Counted from the first letter of the stretch, positions 8,291 through 20,879 are shown. The stretch: 64,000 nt of DNA from Oxalobacteraceae sp. CFBP 13730 (GCA_014841835.1 JACYUQ010000004.1:310001-374000); one strand, 5' to 3'. Numbers and translations are program-made. The notes: generated from the sequence alone by a model not told the origin.

Positions 8291-8306
8291 CGTTTCACGT
8301 GAAACA
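8291..8306. promoter_or_regulatory. parS: parS site 3
   Basis: CGTTTCACGTGAAACA, with the full TTTCACGTGAAA palindrome core. It lies about 90 bp before mnmG, upstream of a TATAAT at 8356-8361 that may be the mnmG -10 element, so bound ParB could sit close to that promoter. Confidence 0.9.
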
Positions 8307-8393
8307 AAATTCGTCGTTTTCTGACGGTCGAAGAATCTGGCAGCGGAAAAGAATCTATAATCGCGCATTAGTCTCCTTGCCTCACATCCCATC

Positions 8394-10321
<1,928 letters not shown>

Positions 10322-10325
<4 letters not shown>

Positions 10326-10972
10326 AATATGCATTCGATCACGATGCACTGGCAGCGGTACTCGATCAGGGCATCAAGGACATGTCGCTCGCCGTTACGC
10401 CGGAACAGCAGACCCAGCTGATGGGCTACCTGGCACTGATGAACAAGTGGAACGGCGTCTACAACCTGACGTCGCTGCGCGATCCGCACCAAATGGTCAC
10501 CCATCATCTGCTTGACTCGCTGGCAGCAGTGCCGGCATTTGCTGCTGCCCGCAATGTGCTGGACGTGGGAGCAGGGGGGGGATTGCCGGGCATCGTGCTG
10601 GCCATCGTGCGGCCGGACATGAAGGTGTCGATGATCGACACCGTGCACAAGAAAACCGCGTTCCTGAATCAGGTGAAGGCAGAACTGAAGCTGACCAACG
10701 TCGGCGTGCACACGATGAAGGTGCAAGAGCTCGTTGTAGAAGACAAATTCGATGTGATCACGTCACGCGCATTTGCCGACCTGTCCGACTTCGTCAACTG
10801 GTCGGGCCATCTGCTGGCCGAGGGCGGCAAATTCATCGCCCTGAAAGGCGTCGCGCCAAGCGAGGAGCGCGAGCGCCTGCCGCAGGACTGGAAAGTCGTG
10901 GATCTGCAGCCCCTGTGGGTGCCTAGACTGCAGGCAGAGCGACACTTGGTATTCATCGAGCGAGCCGCATAA
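10322..10972 (+). CDS. rsmG: 16S rRNA (guanine527-N7)-methyltransferase RsmG (GidB)
   Basis: A SAM-dependent methyltransferase acting on G527 of 16S rRNA. The 216-aa product has the SAM motif [16 protein letters not shown] near residue 80, [12 protein letters not shown] after it, and the substrate-pocket segment [11 protein letters not shown]. The start ATG overlaps the mnmG stop (ATGA), the usual gid arrangement. It is followed by a 165-bp gap, carrying a 9-bp-period array, before parA. Confidence 0.96.
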
Positions 10973-10981
10973 AAGCTACCA

Positions 10982-11080
10982 ACAGTACATACTATATAAA
11001 TAGTACGAACTGTACTAACCGTACTATCTGTATTAATCGTATAAACAGTTTATATCGTTTATTTCATATAAATCGTCGCA
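10982..11080. repeat. Array of eleven degenerate 9-bp units upstream of parA
   Basis: The gap between rsmG and parA divides into consecutive 9-mers: ACAGTACAT, ACTATATAA, ATAGTACGA, ACTGTACTA, ACCGTACTA, TCTGTATTA, ATCGTATAA, ACAGTTTAT, ATCGTTTAT, TTCATATAA, ATCGTCGCA. A GTA/GTT core recurs at 11003, 11012, 11021, 11030, 11039, 11048 and 11057, exactly 9 bp apart, and also at 10985. The array is strikingly AT-rich for this genome. A stop codon (TAA at 10997) interrupts the phased frame, so it is not a coding repeat. It could be an operator, an iteron-like protein-binding array or a curved promoter region for parAB. Confidence 0.7.
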
Positions 11081-11137
11081 ACGGCTTTACGGTATGAACG
11101 ATATGATGCCTTGATGTCGCATCCAGGAAAGGAAAAG

Positions 11138-11908
11138 ATGGCGAAGATTTTTTGCGTTGCGAACCAGAAGGGTGGAGTAGGCAAGACCACCACCAGTGTC
11201 AACCTGTCCGCAGGCCTGGCCAAACTGAACCAGCGCGTGCTACTGGTCGACCTCGACCCGCAGGGCAATGCCACGATGGGCGCAGGCATCAACAAGGCCG
11301 AACTGGCAGCGTCGATCTATCAGGTGCTGCTGGGCGAGTCCGATGTGGCCACGGCGCGCGTGCGCTCGGAAGCAGGGCGCTTCGACGTGTTGCCCGCCAA
11401 CCGCGAGCTGGCCGGCGCCGAAGTCGAGATGGTCGCGCTCGAGAACCGCGAGCGGCGCCTGAAGGAAGCACTGGCGGCAGTGACCGATGACTATGATTTC
11501 ATCCTGGTCGACTGCCCACCTGCGCTGTCGCTGCTGACACTGAACGGCCTGTGCGCCGCCGACGGTGTGATCATCCCGATGCAGTGTGAATACTATGCGC
11601 TCGAAGGCTTGTCCGATCTGGTCAACACGATCAAGAAGGTCCACGCCAATCTGAATACCGACCTGAAGATCATCGGTCTGCTGCGCGTGATGTTCGATCC
11701 GCGCATGACGCTGTCGCAACAGGTCTCGGGCCAGCTCGAGCAGCATTTCGGTGACAAGGTCTTCAAGACGATCATCCCGCGCAATGTACGGCTGGCCGAG
11801 GCGCCGTCGTACGGCATCCCCGGCGTGACGTTCGACCCGTCCTCGAAAGGCGCGCAGGCATACATCGCCTTCGGCGCCGAAATGGTCGAGCGCATCAAGA
11901 GCATGTAA
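11138..11908 (+). CDS. parA: Chromosome partitioning ATPase ParA (Soj family)
   Basis: A Walker-type ATPase that forms DNA-bound gradients used to separate ParB-parS complexes of newly replicated origins. The start at 11138 is supported by AGGAAAGGA upstream and gives 256 aa beginning MAKIFCVANQKGG. The deviant Walker A motif [14 protein letters not shown] is at about residues 10-24, DLDPQGNATMG is the A' region, and ILVDCPPALSLLT is the Walker B segment. There is no N-terminal DNA-binding domain, so this is the chromosomal (type Ib-like) form. parB follows after 23 bp. The eleven-unit array lies directly upstream. Confidence 0.97.
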   Translation: MAKIFCVANQKGGVGKTTTSVNLSAGLAKLNQRVLLVDLDPQGNATMGAGINKAELAASIYQVLLGESDVATARVRSEAGRFDVLPANRELAGAEVEMVALENRERRLKEALAAVTDDYDFILVDCPPALSLLTLNGLCAADGVIIPMQCEYYALEGLSDLVNTIKKVHANLNTDLKIIGLLRVMFDPRMTLSQQVSGQLEQHFGDKVFKTIIPRNVRLAEAPSYGIPGVTFDPSSKGAQAYIAFGAEMVERIKSM

Positions 11909-11931
11909 TCAATCACAAAGCTGACAAAGAG

Positions 11932-12810
11932 ATGGCAACCAAAAAACTCAAGGGACTGGGCCGCGGCCTCGATGCCCTGCTTGGCGGCGACCTGGACGCC
12001 GCACCGGCCGTGCCGAACACGCCGTCCGTGCTCGCCGTGACCCAGATCCAGGCCGGCAAGTACCAACCCCGCACGCGCATGGACGAAGTGAGCCTGTCGG
12101 AGCTGGCCGCCTCGATCAAGACCCAGGGCATCATGCAACCGGTGCTGGTGCGCCCGTTGCCGCCGGGAAGCAGCACGCCGTATGAGATCATCGCCGGCGA
12201 ACGGCGCTTCCGCGCGGCGCAGATGGCGGGCCTGGACGAAATCCCGGTGCTGGTGCGCGACGTCGATGACCAAGCTGCGGCCGCAATGGCGCTGATCGAG
12301 AACATCCAGCGCGAAGACCTGAACCCGCTTGAAGAAGCGCAGGGTATCAACCGCCTGATTTCGGATTTCAATTTCACGCACGAACAGGCCGCCGGCGCGG
12401 TGGGTCGCTCACGCAGCGCGGTATCGAACCTGCTGCGCCTGATCAACCTCGCGCAGCCGGTGCAGACGATGCTGATGGCCGGCGACATCGACATGGGTCA
12501 CGCCCGTGCCTTACTTGCGGTCGACAGCGCGCACCAGATCACGCTGGCCAATCAAGTGATCGCCAAACGCCTGTCGGTGCGTGAAACGGAAAAACTCGTC
12601 TCGCGCGCGCTCGACGAGCACAACGCGCCGGCGCAAGCCGCCCGTGCAAAAGACAAGTCGGGCGACATCGTGCGTCTGGAAGAAGAACTGTCGGACAAGC
12701 TGGCGACGCCGGTCGTGTTCAAGATGGGTCCGAAGGGCAGGGGCCAGATGATCATCGATTTCGCCGACCTCGACATCCTTGACGGCGTGCTGGCGCGGCT
12801 GCGCGGCTGA
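11932..12810 (+). CDS. parB: Chromosome partitioning protein ParB (Spo0J family)
   Basis: A DNA-binding CTPase that loads at parS and spreads to form the partition complex. The 292-aa product has the N-terminal ParA-contacting segment LGRGLDALLGGD, a linker, IQAGKYQPRTRMDE, the CTP-binding box GERRFRAAQMAG, ENIQREDLNPLEEAQG, and the helix-turn-helix region EQAAGAVGRSRSAVSNLLRL. The C-terminal dimerisation domain ends LDILDGVLARLRG. An AAAGAG Shine-Dalgarno precedes the ATG. Its likely targets, three parS sites, lie 3.6 kb upstream. Confidence 0.97.
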   Translation: MATKKLKGLGRGLDALLGGDLDAAPAVPNTPSVLAVTQIQAGKYQPRTRMDEVSLSELAASIKTQGIMQPVLVRPLPPGSSTPYEIIAGERRFRAAQMAGLDEIPVLVRDVDDQAAAAMALIENIQREDLNPLEEAQGINRLISDFNFTHEQAAGAVGRSRSAVSNLLRLINLAQPVQTMLMAGDIDMGHARALLAVDSAHQITLANQVIAKRLSVRETEKLVSRALDEHNAPAQAARAKDKSGDIVRLEEELSDKLATPVVFKMGPKGRGQMIIDFADLDILDGVLARLRG

Positions 12811-12852
12811 CCGCCAGCGTGCGGCAGGCAGGGTCGCCGATGACCGGATTAC

Positions 12853-12936
12853 CCTGCAATGTGACACCTGCTGCCTACACCATCTGGCGTTAAGTTGTTG
12901 AAAATAATGCCCTATCCACCTGCAACGTGTCACATT
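12853..12936. promoter_or_regulatory. Repeated CCTGCAAYGTGWCAC elements before the atp promoter
   Basis: CCTGCAATGTGACAC (12853-12867) and CCTGCAACGTGTCAC (12919-12933) are direct repeats 66 bp apart. Within them AATGTGACAC (12858-12867) and GTGTCACATT (12927-12936) also form a perfect 10-bp inverted pair. They lie just upstream of the atp promoter, so they may be operators. No regulator is identified. Confidence 0.4.
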
Positions 12937-12975
12937 TTCGTCATCTTTACAGCGCAGTTATAAGTAGGGAATCGT

Positions 12976-13005
12976 TTGACTCACATCCGTATAACCACTT
13001 ATAAT
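12976..13005 (+). promoter_or_regulatory. Sigma70-type promoter of the atp operon
   Basis: TTGACT (12976-12981) and TATAAT (13000-13005) are separated by 18 bp. This is the best promoter match in the window. It lies about 70 bp before atpI and would drive the nine-gene ATP synthase operon. Confidence 0.8.
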
Positions 13006-13072
13006 TCCGGCGATTCATGTAATTACCACCACGTAGCACGTCCACTGCGCCAGCGCGAAGACCTATAAAAAT

Positions 13073-13408
13073 ATGCTGCGCATCGTTTCCCTGCAGTTGA
13101 TTGCAACAGTTCTCGTTGGCGTGATCGCCGGACTACTGGGGGGATGGCCTGCGGCGTTTTCTGCGGTACTTGGCGGTTTGAGTTGCGTCGTGCCCAACGG
13201 AATCATGGCAGTGCGTCTGTTTGCCTCGTCAGCGAGTGGCACGGCGAACCCTGCGACATTTTTCATATGGGAATTTATAAAGATTGCATTGACGCTGGCG
13301 CTCCTGGGCGCGACGGCGTGGCTGTACCGCGATCTGAACTGGCTGGCATTGGTCGCCGGAATCATCGTGGCGCTGAAAAGTTACATATTCTTATTATTTA
13401 GGCAATGA
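13073..13408 (+). CDS. atpI: ATP synthase subunit I (assembly protein AtpI)
   Basis: A small membrane protein of 111 aa, the first gene of the atp operon. AtpI-type proteins help assemble the c-ring and are not part of the final enzyme. Hydrophobic segments are visible at about residues 5-25, 30-50, 70-90 and 93-110. The stretch [20 protein letters not shown] is typical of the proteobacterial family. The gene ends one base before the atpB start. Sequence conservation in this family is low, so the call leans on position. Confidence 0.9.
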   Translation: MLRIVSLQLIATVLVGVIAGLLGGWPAAFSAVLGGLSCVVPNGIMAVRLFASSASGTANPATFFIWEFIKIALTLALLGATAWLYRDLNWLALVAGIIVALKSYIFLLFRQ

Positions 13409-13409
13409 C

Positions 13410-14246
13410 ATGGCGACTCCAACCGTAGACGGCGCAGCCCACGCGCCCACCGCATCAGAATATATCCGGCACCACCTCGGCCACCTGTCGACTGGCCACC
13501 AGAATGGTCCGGTCGACTTTTCCGTGATCAACATGGACACCGTGTTCTGGTCGGTGGCCATGGGCATCGTCGGTTCGCTGATCCTGTGGAGCGCTGCGCG
13601 CAACGCCACCGCCGGCGTGCCTGGCCGTTTCCAGGCTGCCGTCGAGATGCTGTTTGAAATGGTTGACGATCAAGCCAAGTCGATCGTGCACGGCGACCGC
13701 AGCTTCATCGCGCCAGCCGCACTGACCGTGTTCGTTTGGGTCGCCCTGATGAACTGCCTGGACTTCCTGCCGGTCGACATGTTCTCGTCGGCATTTGCCG
13801 CCCTGGGCGTCGAGCACCTGTTCCCGTACCACCGCGTGGTCCCGACCGCCGACATCAACGGCACCATCGGTATTTCGCTGGGCGTGCTGGTCCTGATGAT
13901 CTACTACGGTATCAAGATCAAGGGCTTTGGCGGCTGGATCCACGAACTGCTGGCAGCACCGTTCGGCATCTGGATGGCGCCGTTCAACCTGCTTCTGAAT
14001 ATCATCGAATACGCAGCAAAAATGGTGTCGCTCGGTATGCGACTGTTCGGCAACATGTTTGCCGGTGAGCTGCTATTCCTCTTGATCGCACTGTTGGGTG
14101 CATCGGCTACCGCATTCGGTGTCGTTGGCCACATCATTGCTGGTTCCATCTGGGCGATCTTCCACATCCTGATCGTATTCCTGCAGGCATTCATCTTCAT
14201 GATGCTGACGCTGGTCTACCTCGGTCAGGCTCACGAAGGCCACTGA
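13410..14246 (+). CDS. atpB: ATP synthase Fo subunit a
   Basis: The membrane subunit that forms the two proton half-channels against the c-ring. The 278-aa product has five to six transmembrane segments. The essential Arg is in [15 protein letters not shown] (near residue 212), and the C-terminus carries the conserved [20 protein letters not shown] helix. The start is one base after the atpI stop. A long, AT-rich leader precedes the next gene, atpE. Confidence 0.98.
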   Translation: MATPTVDGAAHAPTASEYIRHHLGHLSTGHQNGPVDFSVINMDTVFWSVAMGIVGSLILWSAARNATAGVPGRFQAAVEMLFEMVDDQAKSIVHGDRSFIAPAALTVFVWVALMNCLDFLPVDMFSSAFAALGVEHLFPYHRVVPTADINGTIGISLGVLVLMIYYGIKIKGFGGWIHELLAAPFGIWMAPFNLLLNIIEYAAKMVSLGMRLFGNMFAGELLFLLIALLGASATAFGVVGHIIAGSIWAIFHILIVFLQAFIFMMLTLVYLGQAHEGH

Positions 14247-14283
14247 TCGGCGCCGCAAGCATCGAAACAGATAGTGGTTGTAA

Positions 14284-14580
<297 letters not shown>

Positions 14581-14605
14581 GACGCGCTTCTCGCTGTCTT
14601 GAAGG

Positions 14606-14627
14606 GCCGAACCAGTTCTGGTTCGGC
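14606..14627 (+). promoter_or_regulatory. Hairpin between atpE and atpF
   Basis: A perfect inverted repeat GCCGAACCAG / CTGGTTCGGC with only TT between the arms (in practice an 8-bp stem with a small loop). No T-tract follows, so it is more likely an RNA stability or processing element, or a weak attenuator, than a terminator. Confidence 0.6.
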
Positions 14628-14656
14628 ATCCGTGTTTCTGTAAGAAGGAAAAAACC

Positions 14657-15127
14657 GTGAACATCAACTCAACGTTGTTTGTCCAGTTCGTGGTCTTCTT
14701 TATCCTGGCGATGTTCACGATGAAATTCGTGTGGCCGCCACTGATGAAGGCGCTCGATGAGCGCGCCGCGAAGATTGCAAGTGGCCTGGCTGCTGCAGAC
14801 CGTGGCAAGGCCGATCTGGCTGCTGCTGAAAAGCGTGTCCAGACCGAACTGGCTGGCGCCCGTGACGAAGTCCAGAAGCGCATCAACGACGCTGAAAAGC
14901 GCGCTGCTGCGATCATCGAAGAAGCCAAGCGTACCGCTGCCGACGAAGGCGCGCGTATCGTTGCCGCCGCCAAGGCTGACGCCGAGCAGCAAGTCAACAG
15001 CGCACGCGAAGCACTGCGTGGCCAGGTTGCCGCTCTTGCGGTCGCCGGCGCCGAGCAGATCCTGAAGCGTGAAGTGAACGCAGCGGCCCACGCCGACCTG
15101 CTGTCGCAACTGTCGACCGAGCTCTGA
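14657..15127 (+). CDS. atpF: ATP synthase Fo subunit b
   Basis: The peripheral stalk subunit, 156 aa as in E. coli. A single N-terminal transmembrane segment (about residues 5-25) ends in [20 protein letters not shown], and the rest is a long charged coiled coil rich in Ala, Lys and Glu. The start is GTG at 14657 with AAGAAGGA upstream. It binds the delta subunit encoded next door. Confidence 0.97.
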   Translation: MNINSTLFVQFVVFFILAMFTMKFVWPPLMKALDERAAKIASGLAAADRGKADLAAAEKRVQTELAGARDEVQKRINDAEKRAAAIIEEAKRTAADEGARIVAAAKADAEQQVNSAREALRGQVAALAVAGAEQILKREVNAAAHADLLSQLSTEL

Positions 15128-15129
15128 TC

Positions 15130-15663
15130 ATGGCAGAACTCGCAACCGTCGCCCGCCCCTACGCCGAAGCGCTGTTCCGTGTCGCCCAAACCGGCGACAT
15201 GAACACGTACTCGGCCATCGCGTCGGAACTGGGCCAGATTGGCGCCAGTGCCGACGTGCAGACCTTCGCCAGCAACCCGATCGTCACGCACGCACAACTG
15301 GCGGACACGATTGCGTCCCTGGTCAAGTCGCCGCTGAATGCTGAAGCGAAGAACTTTATCGCGATGCTGGCCGAGAATGGCCGCATCAACCTGCTGCCCG
15401 AGATCAGCACCCAGTTTGCGCTCCTGAAAAACGCGAACGAGGGCGCTGCCGATGCGATGATCCATAGCGCGTTCGAGATCTCGGCCGACCAGCTGGCGCA
15501 GCTGGTCGCCACGCTGGAAAAGAAATTTGGCCGCAAGCTCAACCCAACGGTAACAGTGGATCCATCGCTGATCGGTGGTGTGCGCGTGGTCGTCGGTGAC
15601 GAAGTGCTCGATACCTCGGTTCGCGCCAAGCTGCAACGGATGCACGTTGCGCTGGCCAACTAA
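15130..15663 (+). CDS. atpH: ATP synthase F1 subunit delta
   Basis: The stalk protein joining subunit b to the alpha3beta3 head, 177 aa, normal length. The N-terminus [15 protein letters not shown] is the family start. The C-terminal signature is seen as [20 protein letters not shown]. It begins two bases after the atpF stop. Confidence 0.97.
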   Translation: MAELATVARPYAEALFRVAQTGDMNTYSAIASELGQIGASADVQTFASNPIVTHAQLADTIASLVKSPLNAEAKNFIAMLAENGRINLLPEISTQFALLKNANEGAADAMIHSAFEISADQLAQLVATLEKKFGRKLNPTVTVDPSLIGGVRVVVGDEVLDTSVRAKLQRMHVALAN

Positions 15664-15742
15664 TACGACGTATCGACTGGCACGCGCCGGCGTTCCCGCC
15701 CTTGCCCTACGCATCAAGAAACTATAATTGGAGTTAGCAAGC

Positions 15743-17284
15743 ATGCAACTTAACCCATCTGAAATCAGCGAACTGATCAAGAGCCGGATCCAGGGCCTCG
15801 AAAGTTCGGCTGACGTTCGCAATCAAGGCACGGTGATCTCGGTCGCCGACGGTATCTGCCGCATCCATGGTCTGTCGGACGTGATGCAGGGCGAGATGCT
15901 GGAATTCCCAGGCAACACCTTCGGCCTGGCCATGAACCTCGAGCGCGACTCGGTCGGCTCGGTCATCCTGGGTGCTTACGAGCACATCTCGGAAGGCGAC
16001 ATCGTCAAGACCACCGGCCGTATTCTGGAAGTGCCGATCGGTCCTGAACTGTGCGGCCGCGTTGTCAATGCACTGGGCCAGCCGATCGACGGCAAGGGTC
16101 CTGTCAACGCCAAGCTGACCTCGCCAATCGAAAAGATTGCGCCAGGCGTTATCGCCCGTGAATCGGTCTCGCAGCCAATGCAGACCGGTATCAAATCGAT
16201 CGACGCCATGGTGCCGATCGGCCGTGGCCAGCGTGAGCTGATCATTGGTGACCGCCAGACCGGTAAATCGGCTGTTGCAGTCGACGCGATCATCAACCAA
16301 AAAGGTCAGGGCGTGACCTGCGTGTACGTCGCGATCGGTCAGAAAGCATCGACCATCAAGAACATCGTGCGCTCGCTGGAAACGCACGGCGCGATGGAGT
16401 ACACCATCGTTGTTGCTGCATCGGCGTCGGAATCGGCCGCCATGCAATACATCTCGGCCTACTCGGGCTGCGCAATGGGCGAATACTTCCGCGACCGCGG
16501 CGAAGACGCACTGATCGTGTACGACGATCTGTCGAAGCAGGCAGTTGCCTACCGCCAGATCTCGCTGCTGCTGCGCCGTCCACCAGGCCGCGAAGCGTAC
16601 CCAGGCGACGTGTTCTACCTCCACAGCCGCCTGCTGGAGCGCGCAGCACGCGTGAACGCCGACTACGTGTCGAAGTTCACCAACGGCGCCGTGACCGGCA
16701 AGACCGGTTCGCTGACCGCACTGCCGATCATCGAAACGCAAGCTGGTGACGTCTCGGCATTCGTGCCAACCAACGTGATCTCGATTACTGACGGCCAGAT
16801 CTTCCTGGAAACGTCGCTGTTCAACGCCGGTGTCCGTCCTGCGATCAACGCCGGTATCTCGGTGTCGCGCGTCGGTGGTGCTGCCCAGACCAAAGTCATC
16901 AAGAACCTGTCCGGCGGTATCCGTACCGACCTGGCCCAGTACCGTGAACTGGCTGCGTTCGCGCAGTTCGCATCGGATCTGGACGAATCGACCCGCAAGC
17001 AGCTGGACCGCGGTGCGCGCGTGACCGAACTGCTCAAGCAGCCACAGTTCTCGCCACTGTCGACCTCGCTGATGGCCGCATCGCTGTTCGCCGTCAACAA
17101 GGGCTACCTGGACGATATCGAAGTCAAGAAAGTGCTGCCATTCGAGCACGGCCTGCACGCCTTCCTGAAGTCGGGCCATGCAGCGCTGCTGGCGAAGATC
17201 GACGAAACCAAGCAACTGGACAAAGACGGCGAAGCAGCATTGGCCGCGGCCGTTGCTGATTTCAAGAAATCCGGCGCATATTAA
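15743..17284 (+). CDS. atpA: ATP synthase F1 subunit alpha
   Basis: The non-catalytic nucleotide-binding subunit of the F1 head, 513 aa. The start at 15743 ([17 protein letters not shown]) has GGAG upstream. Walker A is GDRQTGKSA near residue 170. The C-terminal signature is seen as [17 protein letters not shown], which carries the conserved Arg that completes the catalytic site of the beta subunit. All expected domains are intact. A TATAAT at 15723 is probably coincidental. Confidence 0.98.
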   Translation: MQLNPSEISELIKSRIQGLESSADVRNQGTVISVADGICRIHGLSDVMQGEMLEFPGNTFGLAMNLERDSVGSVILGAYEHISEGDIVKTTGRILEVPIGPELCGRVVNALGQPIDGKGPVNAKLTSPIEKIAPGVIARESVSQPMQTGIKSIDAMVPIGRGQRELIIGDRQTGKSAVAVDAIINQKGQGVTCVYVAIGQKASTIKNIVRSLETHGAMEYTIVVAASASESAAMQYISAYSGCAMGEYFRDRGEDALIVYDDLSKQAVAYRQISLLLRRPPGREAYPGDVFYLHSRLLERAARVNADYVSKFTNGAVTGKTGSLTALPIIETQAGDVSAFVPTNVISITDGQIFLETSLFNAGVRPAINAGISVSRVGGAAQTKVIKNLSGGIRTDLAQYRELAAFAQFASDLDESTRKQLDRGARVTELLKQPQFSPLSTSLMAASLFAVNKGYLDDIEVKKVLPFEHGLHAFLKSGHAALLAKIDETKQLDKDGEAALAAAVADFKKSGAY

Positions 17285-17292
17285 TCTGTGGG

Positions 17293-17318
17293 CCGGCGTC
17301 GCCCCATGGCGATGCCGG
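17293..17318 (+). promoter_or_regulatory. Hairpin between atpA and atpG
   Basis: An 11-bp stem CCGGCGTCGCC / GGCGATGCCGG (one G-U pair) with loop CCAT, a few bases before the atpG Shine-Dalgarno AAGGAG. No T-tract follows, so it is probably an RNA processing, stability or translation element. Confidence 0.55.
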
Positions 17319-17340
17319 TGCCTGGAAGGAGTAAGGACTC

Positions 17341-18216
17341 ATGGCAGCAGGCAAAGAGATTCGTGGCAAGATCAAGAGCGTAGAAAATACGAAGAAGATC
17401 ACCAAGGCGATGGAAATGGTCGCCGCATCGAAAATGCGCAAGGCGCAGGAACGTATGCGCGCCGCCCGTCCCTACAGTGACAAGGTTCGTAACATCACCG
17501 CCAATCTGGCCACTGCAAACCCGGAGTACACGCACGCATTCATGGCGCAAGCCAAGGACGTGCAGGCAAAGGCAGTTGGTTTCATCGTCGTCACGACCGA
17601 CAAGGGTCTGTGCGGCGGCATGAACACCAACATCCTGCGCCAGGTAACCGTCAAGGCGCGCGAACAGGAACAGGCGGGCAACCGCGTCGAGGCAGTTGCC
17701 ATTGGCAACAAGGGCCTGAGCTTCCTGAACCGTGTCGGCATGAAGCTGGTGTCGCAAGCCACGCAGCTGGGCGATGCACCGCAACTGGACAAGCTGATCG
17801 GACCGGTCAAAGTGATGCTGGACGCGTACCAGGAAGGCAAGCTCGATGCTGTCTACCTGTGCTACACCAAGTTCATCAACACGATGAAACAGGAAACCGT
17901 GGTCGAGCAACTGCTTCCGCTGTCAGCCAATTCGCTGAAAGCCGATGCAGGCGCCACCAGCTGGGACTACATCTACGAACCGGAAGCACAGGTCGTCATC
18001 GACGAACTGCTGGTGCGTTACGTGGAAGCGCTGGTCTACCAGGCAGTGGCAGAAAACCTGGCGTCCGAGCAATCGGCACGCATGGTCGCAATGAAGGCCG
18101 CGAGCGATAACGCCGGCAGTGTCATCAGCGACCTCAAGCTGGTCTACAACAAGACCCGTCAGGCGGCGATTACCAAAGAACTCTCCGAGATCGTGTCGGG
18201 CGCAGCAGCAGTCTAA
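17341..18216 (+). CDS. atpG: ATP synthase F1 subunit gamma
   Basis: The central rotor shaft, 291 aa. The N-terminal coiled coil [20 protein letters not shown] pairs with the C-terminal helix, which contains [18 protein letters not shown], the family signature. [15 protein letters not shown] is a conserved strand-loop. The start ATG at 17341 has AAGGAG upstream. Confidence 0.98.
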   Translation: MAAGKEIRGKIKSVENTKKITKAMEMVAASKMRKAQERMRAARPYSDKVRNITANLATANPEYTHAFMAQAKDVQAKAVGFIVVTTDKGLCGGMNTNILRQVTVKAREQEQAGNRVEAVAIGNKGLSFLNRVGMKLVSQATQLGDAPQLDKLIGPVKVMLDAYQEGKLDAVYLCYTKFINTMKQETVVEQLLPLSANSLKADAGATSWDYIYEPEAQVVIDELLVRYVEALVYQAVAENLASEQSARMVAMKAASDNAGSVISDLKLVYNKTRQAAITKELSEIVSGAAAV

Positions 18217-18229
18217 CAGCGCCGCCCGA

Positions 18230-18269
18230 GGGGATGGCGTCAAGCGGGCTTGTCCCGCACGCTGTCCCC
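18230..18269 (+). promoter_or_regulatory. Nested hairpin between atpG and atpD
   Basis: An outer stem GGGGA (18230-18234) / TCCCC (18265-18269) and an inner stem GCGGG / CCCGC with loop CTTGT; GCGT/ACGC extends the pairing. There is no T-tract. It is the third intercistronic hairpin in this operon. Confidence 0.5.
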
Positions 18270-18300
18270 GACCGATCAAAGCAAAAAAGAATTTAACTAA

Positions 18301-19725
<1,425 letters not shown>

Positions 19726-19752
19726 GTCGCTTTCTTCCACTGAAAGACACAC

Positions 19753-20175
19753 ATGGCAAACACATTTCAAGTCGACGTCGTCTCGGCCGAAGAGCAGATC
19801 TTCTCCGGCCAGGCCGAATTCGTCGCGTTGCCGGGTGAAGCGGGTGAGCTGGGTATCTACCCGAAGCACACCCCGTTGATCACGCGCATCCGCCCGGGCG
19901 CCGTGCGCATCCAGGTTGCCGGTGGTGGTGAAGAGTTCGTCTTCGTCGCCGGCGGTATCCTCGAAGTGCAGCCGAACGGCGTGACCGTGCTGGCCGACAC
20001 CGCAATCCGCGGCGCCGACCTGGACGAAGCGAAGGCAACGTCCGCGAAGAAGCAGGCTGAAGACCTGATGCTCAATCAAGAGTCCAAGATCGACTACGCA
20101 AAAGCCCAGGCCGAAATGGCCGCAGCGATTGCGCAGTTGGCGGCGATTCAGCGTCTGCGTTCGAAAGGCCGTTGA
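19753..20175 (+). CDS. atpC: ATP synthase F1 subunit epsilon
   Basis: The rotor subunit that inhibits ATP hydrolysis, 140 aa. The N-terminal beta-sandwich has [18 protein letters not shown] and [19 protein letters not shown]. The C-terminal two-helix inhibitory region is rich in Ala and Gln. It is the last gene of the operon and is followed by a strong terminator. Confidence 0.97.
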   Translation: MANTFQVDVVSAEEQIFSGQAEFVALPGEAGELGIYPKHTPLITRIRPGAVRIQVAGGGEEFVFVAGGILEVQPNGVTVLADTAIRGADLDEAKATSAKKQAEDLMLNQESKIDYAKAQAEMAAAIAQLAAIQRLRSKGR

Positions 20176-20200
20176 GCTTAGTACAAGCTCGGCAACAAGA

Positions 20201-20228
20201 AAGGCAGCCTGCGGGCTGCCTTTTTTTT
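20201..20228 (+). terminator. Rho-independent terminator of the atp operon
   Basis: Stem AAGGCAGCC (20201-20209) / GGCTGCCTT (20214-20222) with loop TGCG, running into eight consecutive Ts. It sits 25 bases after the atpC stop. Confidence 0.95.
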
Positions 20229-20276
20229 CGTCGGTGCACATGGGTCACGGACCACCCATTCAATGTGGTGACTGGC

Positions 20277-20308
20277 GTAGGGTGGACGGCTCTGCCGTCC
20301 ACGCGTTC
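20277..20308 (-). repeat. Intergenic GAACGCGTGG...CCACCCTAC repeat, copy 1
   Basis: GTAGGGTGGACGG followed by CCGTCCACGCGTTC after a short loop, a hairpin-forming element. Its complement matches the copies at 20343 and 53204. This is probably a dispersed REP-like element. Confidence 0.65.
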
Positions 20309-20342
20309 GCACCACCCCTGCTCCGTGGTACATCAATGCCGG

Positions 20343-20377
20343 TTGAACGCGTGGGCGGGAAACCCGCCCACCCTACG
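20343..20377 (+). repeat. Intergenic GAACGCGTGG...CCACCCTAC repeat, copy 2
   Basis: TTGAACGCGTGGGCGGG then AACCCGCCCACCCTACG. It is in opposite orientation to copy 1, 34 bp away, so the two form an inverted pair between atpC and a CoA-binding protein gene. The rest of the 275-bp gap holds only the atp terminator. Confidence 0.65.
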
Positions 20378-20450
20378 GCTGGCCACAGTGCCAGGGTAGA
20401 TAAGCCAAACCTGCTAAGCTGATCGTCATCCCAACGACCTGCCTGCCACC

Positions 20451-20879
20451 ATGCGCACCATTGCCCAGATCCTCGAAGAAAGCACCACCATCGCCATCGT
20501 CGGGCTGTCAAACAAGCCGGAGCGGGCCAGCCACGAAGTAGGCGCCTACCTGCAGCAGCATGGCTACCGCATCCTGCCGGTCAATCCCCAGTACGCCGGC
20601 GAAACGATCCTCGGCGAGCCCGTGTTCGCCACGCTGCAGGATGCTGCCGCCTCGCTCGCAGACAGCGGCCAGCGCATCGACATCGTCGATTGCTTCCGCA
20701 AGTCGGAAGACATCGGCCCGATCGCGCGCGATGCGATCGCCGTGGGGGCAGGGTGCCTGTGGATGCAGCTCGAGATCGAGAACCAGGTTGCCGCCGATCT
20801 GGCGCGTGCTGCGGGCCTCGATGTGGTGATGAACCACTGCATCAAGATCGAGCACCGCAGCCTGCAGGCAGGCGCGTGA
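20451..20879 (+). CDS. CoA-binding domain protein (YccU family)
   Basis: A 142-aa single-domain Rossmann protein. TIAIVGLSNKPERASHEVGAY is the nucleotide-binding start, ILPVNPQYAGETILGEPVFA follows, and DIVDCFRKSEDIGPIARDAI and LWMQLEIEN are family motifs. This is the CoA-binding domain of succinyl-CoA ligase alpha subunits standing alone. The cellular role of these proteins is not established. It is probably monocistronic; a TACAAT-like -10 lies before the next gene. Confidence 0.85.
   Translation: MRTIAQILEESTTIAIVGLSNKPERASHEVGAYLQQHGYRILPVNPQYAGETILGEPVFATLQDAAASLADSGQRIDIVDCFRKSEDIGPIARDAIAVGAGCLWMQLEIENQVAADLARAAGLDVVMNHCIKIEHRSLQAGA

Noticed and set aside
15723..15728. TATAAT just before atpA as an internal promoter
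   Set aside because: The best -35 candidate is TTGCCC with only 15 bp spacing, and the motif overlaps the atpA ribosome site region. It is more likely chance in an AT-rich leader.
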